Source of the DNA: an uncultured Pelagibacteraceae bacterium
GTDB taxonomy: Bacteria > Pseudomonadota > Alphaproteobacteria > Pelagibacterales > Pelagibacteraceae
Direction: 5' to 3'
Length of the DNA stretch: 64,000 bases
Assembly: GCA_902582155.1 (NCBI GenBank)
Contig: CACHRI010000002.1
Span: 62,001-126,000 of the forward strand
The position numbers and the translations under genes are program-made. Of this stretch, positions 1 through 7,877 are shown piece after piece. Numbering within the stretch: the first letter of the stretch is position 1; each line of letters begins with the position of its first letter. The notes under the pieces were generated by a model, which saw only the letters and a program-made list of their open reading frames with translations, ran no database searches and had not been told where the DNA came from.

Positions 1-2811
1 TACATATGGTCTAAGCTGATCTGAAAATGATCTAATATAATCAGAAGCTGCAAACACAGGGCCTTCTCGTTTTTCTAAACATTTTTCAACGTAAGATTTC
101 TTCTTTTTTCCATCGGGATTTAATAAGTTCCATCTTTCAGTTTCCATCCCGTCTTTTCTGAGCTCATTGAAACTTGTGACACTCCAAATATCAGAGTCAA
201 TTCCATATTCTTTAGAAAGAATTTCAGCAGCACCCATTACCTCACGCAGGATTGTACCAGAGCCTAGAAGTTGGACTCTAGTCTTTCCTTTATTTCTTGT
301 CTCTTTAAGCAAATACATGCCCTTTAAAATACCCTCGTCAGAGTCTTTAGGTTTAGCAGGATGAGGATAGTTCTCATTCATTGCTGTAATATAGTAAAAA
401 ATATTCTCTTTTTTCTCATGCATTCTTTTCATTCCATCCCTTAAGATTACTGCCATCTCGTATGCGAAAGTTGGATCGTAACTTACACAATTTGGAATAT
501 TAGAGGCCATAAGATGACTGTGACCGTCTTGGTGTTGCAATCCTTCCCCAGCTAAAGTTGTTCTTCCAGCCGTAGCACCAATTAAAAAACCTCTAGCTTG
601 AGAGTCTCCTGCAGCCCAGGCCAAATCACCAACTCTCTGAAATCCAAACATAGAATAAAATATATATATAGGTATCATCTCTATATCATGATTGGTGTAT
701 GCTGTTCCTGCAGCAATCCAAGATGACATCGCCCCTGATTCTGTTATTCCTTCCTCTAAAACCTGTCCACTCTTATCTTCACGATATGAACTAAGTTGTT
801 CAGAGTCGACCGGCTCATATTTTTGTCCTTCATGAGCGTAAATTCCTATCTTTTGAAAAAAACCTTCCATACCAAATGTTCTAGCTTCATCTGGAATTAT
901 TGGAACTAATCTTGGCGATACATTTTTATCTCTTAATAGAGCAGTAAGCATTCTTACTAAGGCCATGGTAGTAGACATTTCTTTTTCACCTGTCGACTTC
1001 ATAAAACTATCAAAAATATCTTTTGGAGGAGTTTTAATTGCTTTCGCAAAAGACGTACGCTCTGGGATAAATCCACCTAATTTTATTCTACGATCTTTAA
1101 GGTATTTAATTTCTTCTGAATTTTCGTCCGGTCTATAATACTCGATATTTTTGACTTGCTTGTCAGTTAGTGGAACACCAAATCTATCTCTATAATATAA
1201 CAAATCTCCCTCATCCATTTTTTTCTGTTGATGAGTGGTATTTATACTTTCACCGGATTTACCCATTCCGTATCCTTTAATTGTTTTTGCAATAATAACT
1301 GTCGGCGAGCCTTTATTTTTCATAGCTGCATCGTACGCGGCATAAACTTTATGTGGATCGTGACCACCTCTATTTAATTTCCATATATCTTTATCTGTTA
1401 AAGTAGACACTAATTCTTTTAACTCTGAGTATTTACCAAAAAATTTTTCCCTAACATAATTCCCTCCTTTTGCCTTGAAAGCTTGATACTCACCATCTAC
1501 ACACTCGTTCATTCTTTTTATTAAAAGCCCACTCTTGTCTTTTGCTAAAAGTTGATCCCAATAAGAGCCCCAAATTACTTTAATCACGTTCCATCCTGTT
1601 CCTCTAAAACTACCCTCAAGCTCTTGAATAATTTTACCGTTTCCTCTAACAGGACCGTCAAGTCTTTGTAAATTACAATTAATTACAAATATTAAATTGT
1701 CCAATTTTTCTCTAGCCGCAAGACCAATTGCACCTAATGACTCTGGTTCATCCATTTCTCCATCTCCTAGAAAAACCCAAATCTTCCTCCCTTCATCTTT
1801 GATTAGCCCTCTATTAATCAAATATTTTAAGAATCTCGCTTGATATATACCCATTATTGGACCGAGACCCATAGATACAGTTGGGAACTGCCAAAAATTT
1901 GGCATTAACCATGGGTGAGGATAAGAAGATAATCCATCTTTTCCAACTTCTTGTCTGAAACCGTCTAGTTGTTTAGCAGTTAGTCTTCCCTCTAAAAATG
2001 CTCTTGCATACATCCCAGGAGCCGAGTGTCCTTGAAAATATACTAGGTCACCACCAAATTTATTATTTTTTGCTCTCCAAAAATGGTTCATTCCTACATC
2101 GTAGAGCGTTGCAGCTGATGCAAAAGTTCCAATATGACCACCAAGCTCTGAACTTTTTTTGTTTGCTTTCACAACCATTGCAGCGGCATTCCATCTTATA
2201 TAGGCACGTATTTTTTTTTCAATATTTTGATCTCCTGGAGATTTAACCTCAGCTTCAGGCGGAATAGTGTTTATATAAGGTGTTGTTCTAGTATCAGGCA
2301 GTACTAATCCTGCTTTATAAGCTTGGTCAATTACTTTATTTAATAAATAACTTGCTCTAGATGCACCATCGTTTTCAATAACTGAGTTTAAAGACTCAAT
2401 CCATTCATTTGTTTCTAAAGGATCTATATCATCTTTGGAGGCTGGTTCAGCAAAGACTTTTTTTATTTGTTTTAAAGATTGTGTAGTAACAACATTTCCA
2501 TTTTTTTTTGGTTTTTCTTTATTTATCTCCTTATGAACTTTTTGTTCTTCCTTTTTCACTTGAACATTAGAGTTATCTTTAGATTCTAAAGTTACTAATA
2601 AGCTTCCCTCAGAAACTTTGTCGCCAACTTTAACTTTTAAATCTTTGATTTGACCTGCTGACGGAGATGGAATTTCTACGCTGGATTTGTCACTCTCAAT
2701 AGTAACTAAAGGATCATTTTTCTTGATTTGGTCTCCTGGTTTAACCAATACCTCAATCACTTCTACGTTTTTAAAGTCACCAATGTCAGGTACTGAAATG
2801 TTTTGAGCCAT
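1..2811 (-). CDS. aceE: Pyruvate dehydrogenase E1 (homodimeric type) with N-terminal lipoyl domain, partial
   Basis: Thiamine-diphosphate-dependent E1 of the pyruvate dehydrogenase complex, decarboxylating pyruvate and reductively acetylating lipoyl groups. The gene starts at 2811 and runs off the left edge; 937 codons are visible and roughly the last 80-90 residues are missing by comparison with E. coli AceE. Residues 1 to about 78 form a complete lipoyl (biotinyl-lipoyl) domain with the motif ESDKSSVEIP, Lys42 being the expected lipoylation site. A Lys/Glu-rich linker (about 79-115) leads into an AceE-type E1 with the ThDP motif GDGEMDEPES and the NLQRLDGPV segment. In AceE systems the lipoyl domains normally sit on E2, so the fusion is unusual. 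E2 and E3 genes would lie beyond the edge. AceE identity is secure. Confidence 0.93.
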   Translation of the reverse strand, partial: MAQNISVPDIGDFKNVEVIEVLVKPGDQIKKNDPLVTIESDKSSVEIPSPSAGQIKDLKVKVGDKVSEGSLLVTLESKDNSNVQVKKEEQKVHKEINKEKPKKNGNVVTTQSLKQIKKVFAEPASKDDIDPLETNEWIESLNSVIENDGASRASYLLNKVIDQAYKAGLVLPDTRTTPYINTIPPEAEVKSPGDQNIEKKIRAYIRWNAAAMVVKANKKSSELGGHIGTFASAATLYDVGMNHFWRAKNNKFGGDLVYFQGHSAPGMYARAFLEGRLTAKQLDGFRQEVGKDGLSSYPHPWLMPNFWQFPTVSMGLGPIMGIYQARFLKYLINRGLIKDEGRKIWVFLGDGEMDEPESLGAIGLAAREKLDNLIFVINCNLQRLDGPVRGNGKIIQELEGSFRGTGWNVIKVIWGSYWDQLLAKDKSGLLIKRMNECVDGEYQAFKAKGGNYVREKFFGKYSELKELVSTLTDKDIWKLNRGGHDPHKVYAAYDAAMKNKGSPTVIIAKTIKGYGMGKSGESINTTHQQKKMDEGDLLYYRDRFGVPLTDKQVKNIEYYRPDENSEEIKYLKDRRIKLGGFIPERTSFAKAIKTPPKDIFDSFMKSTGEKEMSTTMALVRMLTALLRDKNVSPRLVPIIPDEARTFGMEGFFQKIGIYAHEGQKYEPVDSEQLSSYREDKSGQVLEEGITESGAMSSWIAAGTAYTNHDIEMIPIYIFYSMFGFQRVGDLAWAAGDSQARGFLIGATAGRTTLAGEGLQHQDGHSHLMASNIPNCVSYDPTFAYEMAVILRDGMKRMHEKKENIFYYITAMNENYPHPAKPKDSDEGILKGMYLLKETRNKGKTRVQLLGSGTILREVMGAAEILSKEYGIDSDIWSVTSFNELRKDGMETERWNLLNPDGKKKKSYVEKCLEKREGPVFAASDYIRSFSDQLRPYV

Positions 2812-2952
2812 AATTCTTATTATAAACTGAATAGGAATTTATTAAAAATTGATAAATTAATAAATGCCAAAATTGAAGCAATTTATTCATTATAAACCTT
2901 TTTTGACACAATTTACTCGATTTTTTGACAACAAAAATTGCACAATAAAGAT

Positions 2953-3054
2953 ATGAAGTGGATATTGAACATTTTTTGGAAAAAAAGAGACCAAATATCT
3001 AAAAGTGAATATTTGGTTCAAAAAATCATACTTAAAAAATACTTTTTAAAATAA
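2953..3054 (+). CDS. Possible 33-residue basic peptide
   Basis: A short ATG-to-TAA frame in the spacer between the divergent aceE start and the end of the deacetylase gene. It would encode a Trp/Lys-rich peptide beginning MKWILNIFWKKRDQ. Two TTGACA hexamers lie just upstream (2903-2908 and 2925-2930), but no convincing -10 or ribosome site follows. No family is recognised. In DNA this A/T-rich a 33-codon frame can arise by chance. The rest of 2812-3060 holds nothing else I can support apart from a TATAAT-like hexamer on the minus strand near 2889-2894 that could serve aceE. Confidence 0.2.
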   Translation: MKWILNIFWKKRDQISKSEYLVQKIILKKYFLK

Positions 3055-3060
3055 GAATTC

Positions 3061-3957
3061 TTATTTAATTATTTCTGAACAATTTTTATGAAGCATCGAG
3101 TGAAGTTCTATAAGCTTTTCAAAATTCTTATTGTATCCTCCACCTAAGACTCCACATAAAGGAGTTTTCCTTTGATAAAAGTTCTCAATGACAATTTGAT
3201 CTCTTTTATTAACTCCTGCATCTGTAATTTTAAGTTTCCCCAATCTGTCTTCAAAATGAATATCTACACCAGCAACATAAAATATAAAATCGTATTTATT
3301 TTGATTTAATACTTTTAAATTTTTATGAAGAATATTTAAGTATTCATCATCTTCTGTATTTTCCGCTAACTCGATATCCATATCACTTTTTGATTTTTTA
3401 GCAGGATAATTAGAAGCACAGTGCATACTAAAAGTTAGTACATCTTTATCGTTCTTAAATATTTCAGAATTACCATTTCCTTGATGAACGTCTAAATCTA
3501 AAATTAGGATTTTTTTCGCATACCCTCTTTTTTTTAGATAATTTGCTGCAACGGCAACATCGTTGAATACACAATACCCAGCTCCAAAGTCAAAAGTAGC
3601 ATGGTGACTTCCCCCCGCTGTATTGCAAGCAAGTTTAGAGTCTAAAGCTAATTTACTTGCAAGCACTGTTCCTCCGGTTGCAACAAAAGATCTTCTTACA
3701 ACACTATCATTAATAGGAAATCCAATTTTTTTTTGTGATTTAATATCCAAAGTTTTATTTTTTATCTGATTTATGTATTCTAAAGAATGAGAAGTTTTCA
3801 TCGTTTCAATAGAACATTCTTTTGGAATAAAAAATTTTTTTACAACTTTCTCTTTTAATAGATGATCCGCTAAGGCACCGAATTTTTTTATAGGGAATTT
3901 ATTATCGTCATTTATTTTTGCAACATAATCGGGGTGATTAATGACGGGCAGTTGCAT
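3061..3957 (-). CDS. Histone deacetylase-family amidohydrolase
   Basis: Zinc-dependent deacetylase of the arginase/HDAC fold (AcuC/HDAC-like), 298 residues. Visible family motifs are the tandem-His segment GGSHHATFDFGAGYCVFND, the metal-binding strand LDLDVHQGNGN, the second metal Asp in YVAGVDIHFED, and a C-terminal LGGGYNK. Bacterial members remove acetyl groups from polyamines, acetoin-related substrates or protein lysines; the substrate cannot be read from sequence. It is the last gene of a minus-strand run after the split thiolase and a 44-residue membrane protein (5 bp gap). A second, diverged family member lies at 44545-45471. Confidence 0.85.
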   Translation of the reverse strand: MQLPVINHPDYVAKINDDNKFPIKKFGALADHLLKEKVVKKFFIPKECSIETMKTSHSLEYINQIKNKTLDIKSQKKIGFPINDSVVRRSFVATGGTVLASKLALDSKLACNTAGGSHHATFDFGAGYCVFNDVAVAANYLKKRGYAKKILILDLDVHQGNGNSEIFKNDKDVLTFSMHCASNYPAKKSKSDMDIELAENTEDDEYLNILHKNLKVLNQNKYDFIFYVAGVDIHFEDRLGKLKITDAGVNKRDQIVIENFYQRKTPLCGVLGGGYNKNFEKLIELHSMLHKNCSEIIK

Positions 3958-3963
3958 TTGATC

Positions 3964-4098
3964 TTAGTTGTAAGCTAGATAAATAGAAATTATAACGACC
4001 CAAAAAAATGCATAGTATAAAATATACCCCTTTGGTGTAAACGGCATTTTTCTTAGTTTACGTTTTCCTCTGCCTTTATATGGTTTTGATATTTCCAT
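3964..4098 (-). CDS. Small membrane protein, 44 residues
   Basis: ATG at 4098 overlaps the thiolase stop by one base (TAATG), the same coupling used by several real gene pairs in this window. The N-terminus is strongly basic ([17 protein letters not shown]), followed by a single hydrophobic segment of about 20 residues (roughly 25-43), which fits an N-in inner-membrane protein. The stop lies 6 bp before the deacetylase start. I do not recognise a family. Position, coupling and a clean basic-then-hydrophobic layout support it as a real gene. Confidence 0.55.
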   Translation of the reverse strand: MEISKPYKGRGKRKLRKMPFTPKGYILYYAFFWVVIISIYLAYN

Positions 4099-4886
4099 TA
4101 TCGTTCTATACTCATGGCTATACCCATTCCACCACCTATACACAATGTGGCCAAACCTCTCTTCACATCGCGTTTAATCATCTCGTGAATAAGAGTGACA
4201 AGAATTCGAGTGCCTGAAGCACCTATTGGATGACCTATTGCAATTGCTCCACCATTAACGTTAACTTTTTCATCTGGAATTCCTAGAGTTTTTAAAACTG
4301 CAATACTTTGAGCTGCAAAAGCTTCGTTTACCTCGAAAAGGTCTACGTCATCAATTTTCCATCCCGCTAAATCTAAAGCTTTTTTTGTTGCTGGAATAGG
4401 TCCTGTTCCCATTAGAGCTGGCTCAACACCGCAACTAGCCCAAGATTTAATAGTAACTAACTTCTTTAAATCTCTTTTTTTTGCTTCTTCATCTGACATT
4501 AAAGTTACTGCAGCCGCTCCGTCATTAATTCCAGAAGCATTTCCAGCAGTTACAGTACCATCCTTTTGAAAAACTGGTTTAAGTCTAGTTAAGCCCTCTA
4601 AATTAATGCCATCTCTAGGGTGTTCATCTTTATTGAAATCTATCTCAGCTTTTTTTGACTTAATTTTAAAATTAGTTATTTCGTCTTTAAACTTATTTTC
4701 TTTGATTGCTTTTAACGCTTTTTCTTGTGACTTAAGAGCAAATTTATCTTGTTCTTGTCTAGTCACTTGAAATTTAGTAGCCACATTCTCAGCAGTAACT
4801 CCCATGTGATATCCATGAAAAGCATCCCACAACCCATCTTTAATCATCGTATCAACTAATTCAGTATCACCTATTTTTTTTTCCAT
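4098..4886 (-). CDS. Acetyl-CoA acetyltransferase, C-terminal fragment (frameshifted)
   Basis: Carries the C-terminal two thirds of a degradative/biosynthetic thiolase (AtoB/PhaA type, Claisen condensation of two acetyl-CoA). Visible are [18 protein letters not shown] with the catalytic His and CIGGGMG with the second catalytic Cys. The segment [19 protein letters not shown] directly continues the N-terminal fragment at 4867-5274. The two are separated by a +1 shift at a run of nine A on the coding strand (4874-4882): removing one A gives [14 protein letters not shown] in one frame of about 391 residues, the normal family length. The ATG at 4886 is probably not a natural start. Either the run is a sequencing error, or polymerase or ribosome slippage is used, or the gene is newly broken. 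Confidence 0.85.
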   Translation of the reverse strand: MEKKIGDTELVDTMIKDGLWDAFHGYHMGVTAENVATKFQVTRQEQDKFALKSQEKALKAIKENKFKDEITNFKIKSKKAEIDFNKDEHPRDGINLEGLTRLKPVFQKDGTVTAGNASGINDGAAAVTLMSDEEAKKRDLKKLVTIKSWASCGVEPALMGTGPIPATKKALDLAGWKIDDVDLFEVNEAFAAQSIAVLKTLGIPDEKVNVNGGAIAIGHPIGASGTRILVTLIHEMIKRDVKRGLATLCIGGGMGIAMSIER

Positions 4887-5274
4887 CTCTTAAATGAATT
4901 GCATGTGGAGCTAGAGACATGTTCTCTTGACCACCAGCGATAACTATCTTTGAGTCTCCTGATTTTATACTTTGAAATCCTGATGCTATTGATCTCAGTC
5001 CTGATCCACATACTTGATTTACAATATAAGCTGGTTTTTCTTTTGGAATACCGGACTTCATAGCTGCCTGTCTTGCAGGATTTTGACCAGTTCCTCCTGT
5101 TAAAACCTGACCCATTATTGTTTCGTCAACATCAGAAGAATTGATATTTGACCTCTTAATTGCCTCTTTTATAACTACAGAACCCAATTCCTCACTAGGT
5201 ATATTTTTGAGAGATTTTCCTAATGAACCAACAGCGGTTCTTACAGACGAAGTTATAACTACGGATTTACTCAT
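4867..5274 (-). CDS. Acetyl-CoA acetyltransferase, N-terminal fragment (frameshifted)
   Basis: N-terminal third of the thiolase continued by 4098-4886. It has the family start [19 protein letters not shown] and the acyl-accepting active-site Cys in [15 protein letters not shown], followed by [13 protein letters not shown]. Translation in this frame ends at DGKKNR just after the nine-A run, far short of a functional thiolase, which needs the C-terminal His and Cys. The start at 5274 gives the usual N-terminus. The divergent tRNA-Arg lies 62 bp upstream. By function the two pieces should be treated as one gene, 4098-5274. Confidence 0.85.
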   Translation of the reverse strand: MSKSVVITSSVRTAVGSLGKSLKNIPSEELGSVVIKEAIKRSNINSSDVDETIMGQVLTGGTGQNPARQAAMKSGIPKEKPAYIVNQVCGSGLRSIASGFQSIKSGDSKIVIAGGQENMSLAPHAIHLRDGKKNR

Positions 5275-5336
5275 ATTTCCTTTATAAATTAAAAGCCTTT
5301 AATTTCAACAATATATTTGATAATTGGTATATTATT

Positions 5337-5413
5337 GCGCCTGTAGCTCAACTGGATAGAGCGCTTGGCTACGGACCAGGAGGTTCTGGGTTCAAATCCT
5401 AGCAGGCGCACCA
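5337..5413 (+). tRNA. tRNA-Arg (ACG)
   Basis: A 77-base cloverleaf. The acceptor GCGCCTG pairs with CAGGCGC and is followed by A73 and an encoded CCA. The D arm is GCTC/GAGC with a GG-containing loop. The anticodon stem CTTGG/CCAGG encloses anticodon ACG, read as ICG after deamination, for CGN Arg codons. The T loop is TTCAAAT. It is transcribed divergently from the thiolase. Confidence 0.96.
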
Positions 5414-5423
5414 TAGGAAATTT

Positions 5424-5501
5424 ATGAGTTTAAATAATGCAATTATAGTTTTTTTTATAATAGTTTTTTTAGTGATATTATCGCTTACATTTATTTTGTA
5501 A
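5424..5501 (+). CDS. Possible 25-residue hydrophobic peptide
   Basis: ATG ten bases after the tRNA-Arg CCA opens a 25-codon frame that is almost entirely one membrane-spanning stretch (starting MSLNNAIIVFF, ending LSLTFIL). Its stop codon abuts the stop of convergent uppP at 5502. No ribosome-binding site is evident. A frame rich in T codons is hydrophobic by composition alone, so this may be chance. It would be co-transcribed with the tRNA. Confidence 0.2.
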   Translation: MSLNNAIIVFFIIVFLVILSLTFIL

Positions 5502-6263
5502 TTAACCTTGATAAGCAAATATAAGAATTATTACTCCAAGAACTACCCTATACAAAACAAAAACATCTAAACTCGCTTTTTTAATGTAACCCAAAAAAGC
5601 CACCATTGTTATATAAGAAAAAATAAACGATAAAATAATACTCGAGAAATTTAATTTAATAATAGCAAAACTTTCAGTTACATAAATTTTATAGCCACCA
5701 AAAACTGATACAGCTAGTAAAGTAGGAATGGATAATAAAAACGAAATCCTAGCAGCATTAACTCTATCAAATTTAAGAAATCTCGCTGCTGTAATAGCTA
5801 TGCCAGATCGACTTACGCCGGGAATGAGAGAAAAAATATGTAAGAATCCTATAATTAAAGCTGATTTGAGGTCAAAATTAATTTCAAGATTTTTCTCATT
5901 TCCCTTTTTATCTGAAAAATACAGCAAAATCCCAAATGTTACAGTTGTCCACCCAATTATTTTGAGCGATCTTAAATCATCAATAATACCTGACTCGGCT
6001 ATCAAATATCCACTTAAAATAATTGGAAAAGAGGCGATTATAATGAGCATAAAAATTTTTCTGTATATAAAGAAGCTTAATATTTCTTTTCTAAAAAAAA
6101 CAATTACTGCTAGGAATGAGCCAATATGCAGACTTACATTTAAAATAAGGTCCTCACTTATAAAATTCATAAATTTTGAAAATAAAATAATGTGAGACGA
6201 AGAACTGATAGGAAGAAACTCAGTTATACCTTGGACTAGTGAAAGAATAAGAATCTCTATCAT
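5502..6263 (-). CDS. uppP: Undecaprenyl-diphosphatase
   Basis: Integral membrane phosphatase (BacA/UppP) that dephosphorylates undecaprenyl pyrophosphate to recycle the lipid carrier for peptidoglycan and polysaccharide synthesis. 253 residues, the family's usual size. The two signature loops are present: LVQGITEFLPISSSSHI near the N-terminus, with the catalytic Glu and Ser run, and LIPGVSRSGIAITAARFL in the middle, with the essential Arg. About seven to eight hydrophobic segments are visible. It is transcribed divergently from gltD. Confidence 0.95.
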   Translation of the reverse strand: MIEILILSLVQGITEFLPISSSSHIILFSKFMNFISEDLILNVSLHIGSFLAVIVFFRKEILSFFIYRKIFMLIIIASFPIILSGYLIAESGIIDDLRSLKIIGWTTVTFGILLYFSDKKGNEKNLEINFDLKSALIIGFLHIFSLIPGVSRSGIAITAARFLKFDRVNAARISFLLSIPTLLAVSVFGGYKIYVTESFAIIKLNFSSIILSFIFSYITMVAFLGYIKKASLDVFVLYRVVLGVIILIFAYQG

Positions 6264-6312
6264 TACTATTTCTAATAAACTTTAGATTGAATTCCAAAGA
6301 TATAATTAAACA

Positions 6313-6327
6313 GCATAGCTGCTATGC
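6313..6327. promoter_or_regulatory. 15-bp perfect palindrome upstream of gltD
   Basis: GCATAGC-T-GCTATGC is a perfect odd palindrome, more G/C-rich than its surroundings, in the divergent uppP-gltD spacer. It lies about 50 bp upstream of the likely gltD -35 box, which would suit an activator or repressor site. A six-base-pair hairpin with a CTG loop followed by A-rich DNA is the alternative. No regulator can be named from sequence. Confidence 0.35.
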
Positions 6328-6347
6328 ATAAAAAAAGCCGCAAAAAG

Positions 6348-6369
6348 CCTATATATCAACAATTATAGG
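6348..6369. repeat. Inverted repeat in the uppP-gltD spacer
   Basis: CCTATA (6348-6353) and TATAGG (6364-6369) are complementary arms around a ten-base spacer, immediately upstream of the gltD -35 hexamer. It could be a small hairpin or a dimeric operator. Arms of six mostly A/T bases are weak evidence. Confidence 0.2.
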
Positions 6370-6378
6370 TAAGTAATA

Positions 6379-6408
6379 TTGACTTAAATATTATTTCATT
6401 TTTATATA
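6379..6408 (+). promoter_or_regulatory. Likely sigma-70 promoter of gltD-gltB
   Basis: TTGACT at 6379-6384 and TATATA at 6403-6408 with an 18-base spacer, about 23 bases before the gltD start codon. It is the only good -35/-10 pair in the spacer on this strand. Two inverted repeats lie upstream (6313-6327, 6348-6369). Confidence 0.5.
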
Positions 6409-6431
6409 TTATCCGTTAGAACACCAAAACT

Positions 6432-7877
6432 ATGAGTAAAAAAATGTTAAAATTTGTTAATGTAAATCAAGAAACACCTGTCAAAAGACAAACAGACAGA
6501 AGAAAGAAAGATTTTAATGAAATTTATGATCAGTACATAACAGATAAAGCCAAAGAGCAGTCGAGTAGATGCTCTCAATGTGGCGTACCTTTTTGTCAAA
6601 TTCATTGTCCATTACAAAACAACATTCCTGATTGGTTAAAACTGACAGCTGAAGGCAGATTGAAAGAGGCATATGAAATATCACAAAGCACTAACAATAT
6701 GCCCGAAGTTTGTGGAAGAATTTGCCCGCAAGATAGATTATGCGAGGGAAACTGTGTTATCGAACAATCGGGACATGGCACTGTTACAATAGGTTCTGTT
6801 GAAAAATATATCACCGATACAGCATGGGAAAAAGGTTGGGTAAAACCTTTAAAAATTTCAAAAGAGTTGAATGAAAGTATTGGCATAATTGGAGCAGGGC
6901 CAGCTGGTCTAGCGTGTGCTGAAGAAATGAGAAAATTTGGATATAAGGTAACTATATACGACCGTTACGATAGACCTGGTGGTTTGTTAATTTACGGAAT
7001 TCCTAATTTCAAATTAGAAAAATTTGTTGTTGAGAGAAGAACTAAACTTTTAAAAGAAAGTGGCATTAAGTTTGTTCAGAATTTTGAAGTAGGAAAAGAC
7101 AAAACTTTGGAAGAACTTAAATCAGAACATGACGCCATTTTAATAGCAACTGGAGTATATAAAGCCAGAGAAATAGATATTCCGGGATCAAAATTAGAAA
7201 ATATTTTTCCTGCTATGGATTTTTTGACTGCTTCAAACAAAAAAGGGCTTGGAGATAAAGTGGAATTGTTCGATAATGGAACTTTAAACGCAGAAGGTAA
7301 AGACGTTGTTGTAATTGGTGGCGGAGATACAGCAATGGATTGTGTAAGAACTGCCGTTAGACAAAAAGCTAAATCTGTTAAATGTTTATATCGAAGAGAT
7401 AAAGCCAATATGCCTGGTTCAGCTAGAGAGGTTGGAAATGCTGAAGAGGAGGGTGTTGATTTTGTTTGGTTAACAAGTCCAAAATCATTTATTGGAGACA
7501 AAAAAGTCAAGGAAGTCGAGGTTAGCAAAATGAAACTAGGGGAACCAGATGCTTCAGGAAGAAGACGTCCTGAACCTGTTACAGACGGAGAGTTCAAAAT
7601 TAAAGCAGACTTGGTTATTAAATCTCTTGGATTTGATCCTGAAAATATTCCAAAATTATTTAATAGCGAGGATCTAGCAATATCAAAATGGGGTACAATT
7701 AAAATTGATTTAAAAACGATGCAAACAAACATTAAAGGTGTATTTGCTGCAGGTGATATCGTCAGAGGTGCTTCGTTAGTTGTATGGGCAATTAGAGACG
7801 GTAGAGACGCAGCAGAGCAGATGGACAAATATATTTCTCTAAATAGAAAAAAAAACAAAGAGGAATTTGCTGCATGA
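6432..7877 (+). CDS. gltD: Glutamate synthase (NADPH) small subunit
   Basis: Electron-input subunit of GOGAT: oxidises NADPH through FAD and passes electrons via 4Fe-4S clusters to GltB, for ammonium assimilation with glutamine synthetase. 481 residues. Cys clusters CSQCGVPFCQIHCPL (about 46-60) and CGRICPQDRLCEGNC (about 94-108) bind the Fe-S centres. The FAD site is IGIIGAGPAGLACAEEM, the NADPH site VVVIGGGDTAMDC, and the C-terminal GVFAAGDI closes the FAD domain. The stop overlaps the gltB start by four bases (ATGA), implying translational coupling. Having gltD first matches some alphaproteobacteria and differs from E. coli gltBD. Confidence 0.96.
   Translation: MSKKMLKFVNVNQETPVKRQTDRRKKDFNEIYDQYITDKAKEQSSRCSQCGVPFCQIHCPLQNNIPDWLKLTAEGRLKEAYEISQSTNNMPEVCGRICPQDRLCEGNCVIEQSGHGTVTIGSVEKYITDTAWEKGWVKPLKISKELNESIGIIGAGPAGLACAEEMRKFGYKVTIYDRYDRPGGLLIYGIPNFKLEKFVVERRTKLLKESGIKFVQNFEVGKDKTLEELKSEHDAILIATGVYKAREIDIPGSKLENIFPAMDFLTASNKKGLGDKVELFDNGTLNAEGKDVVVIGGGDTAMDCVRTAVRQKAKSVKCLYRRDKANMPGSAREVGNAEEEGVDFVWLTSPKSFIGDKKVKEVEVSKMKLGEPDASGRRRPEPVTDGEFKIKADLVIKSLGFDPENIPKLFNSEDLAISKWGTIKIDLKTMQTNIKGVFAAGDIVRGASLVVWAIRDGRDAAEQMDKYISLNRKKNKEEFAA

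Noticed and set aside
5728-6195. Open frame antisense to uppP
   Set aside because: Lies wholly within uppP, has no recognisable motif, and the uppP motifs on the other strand are clear.
7076-7858. Long open frame antisense to gltD
   Set aside because: It is a mirror of the gltD codons, with no family motifs and low-complexity Ser/Leu composition.
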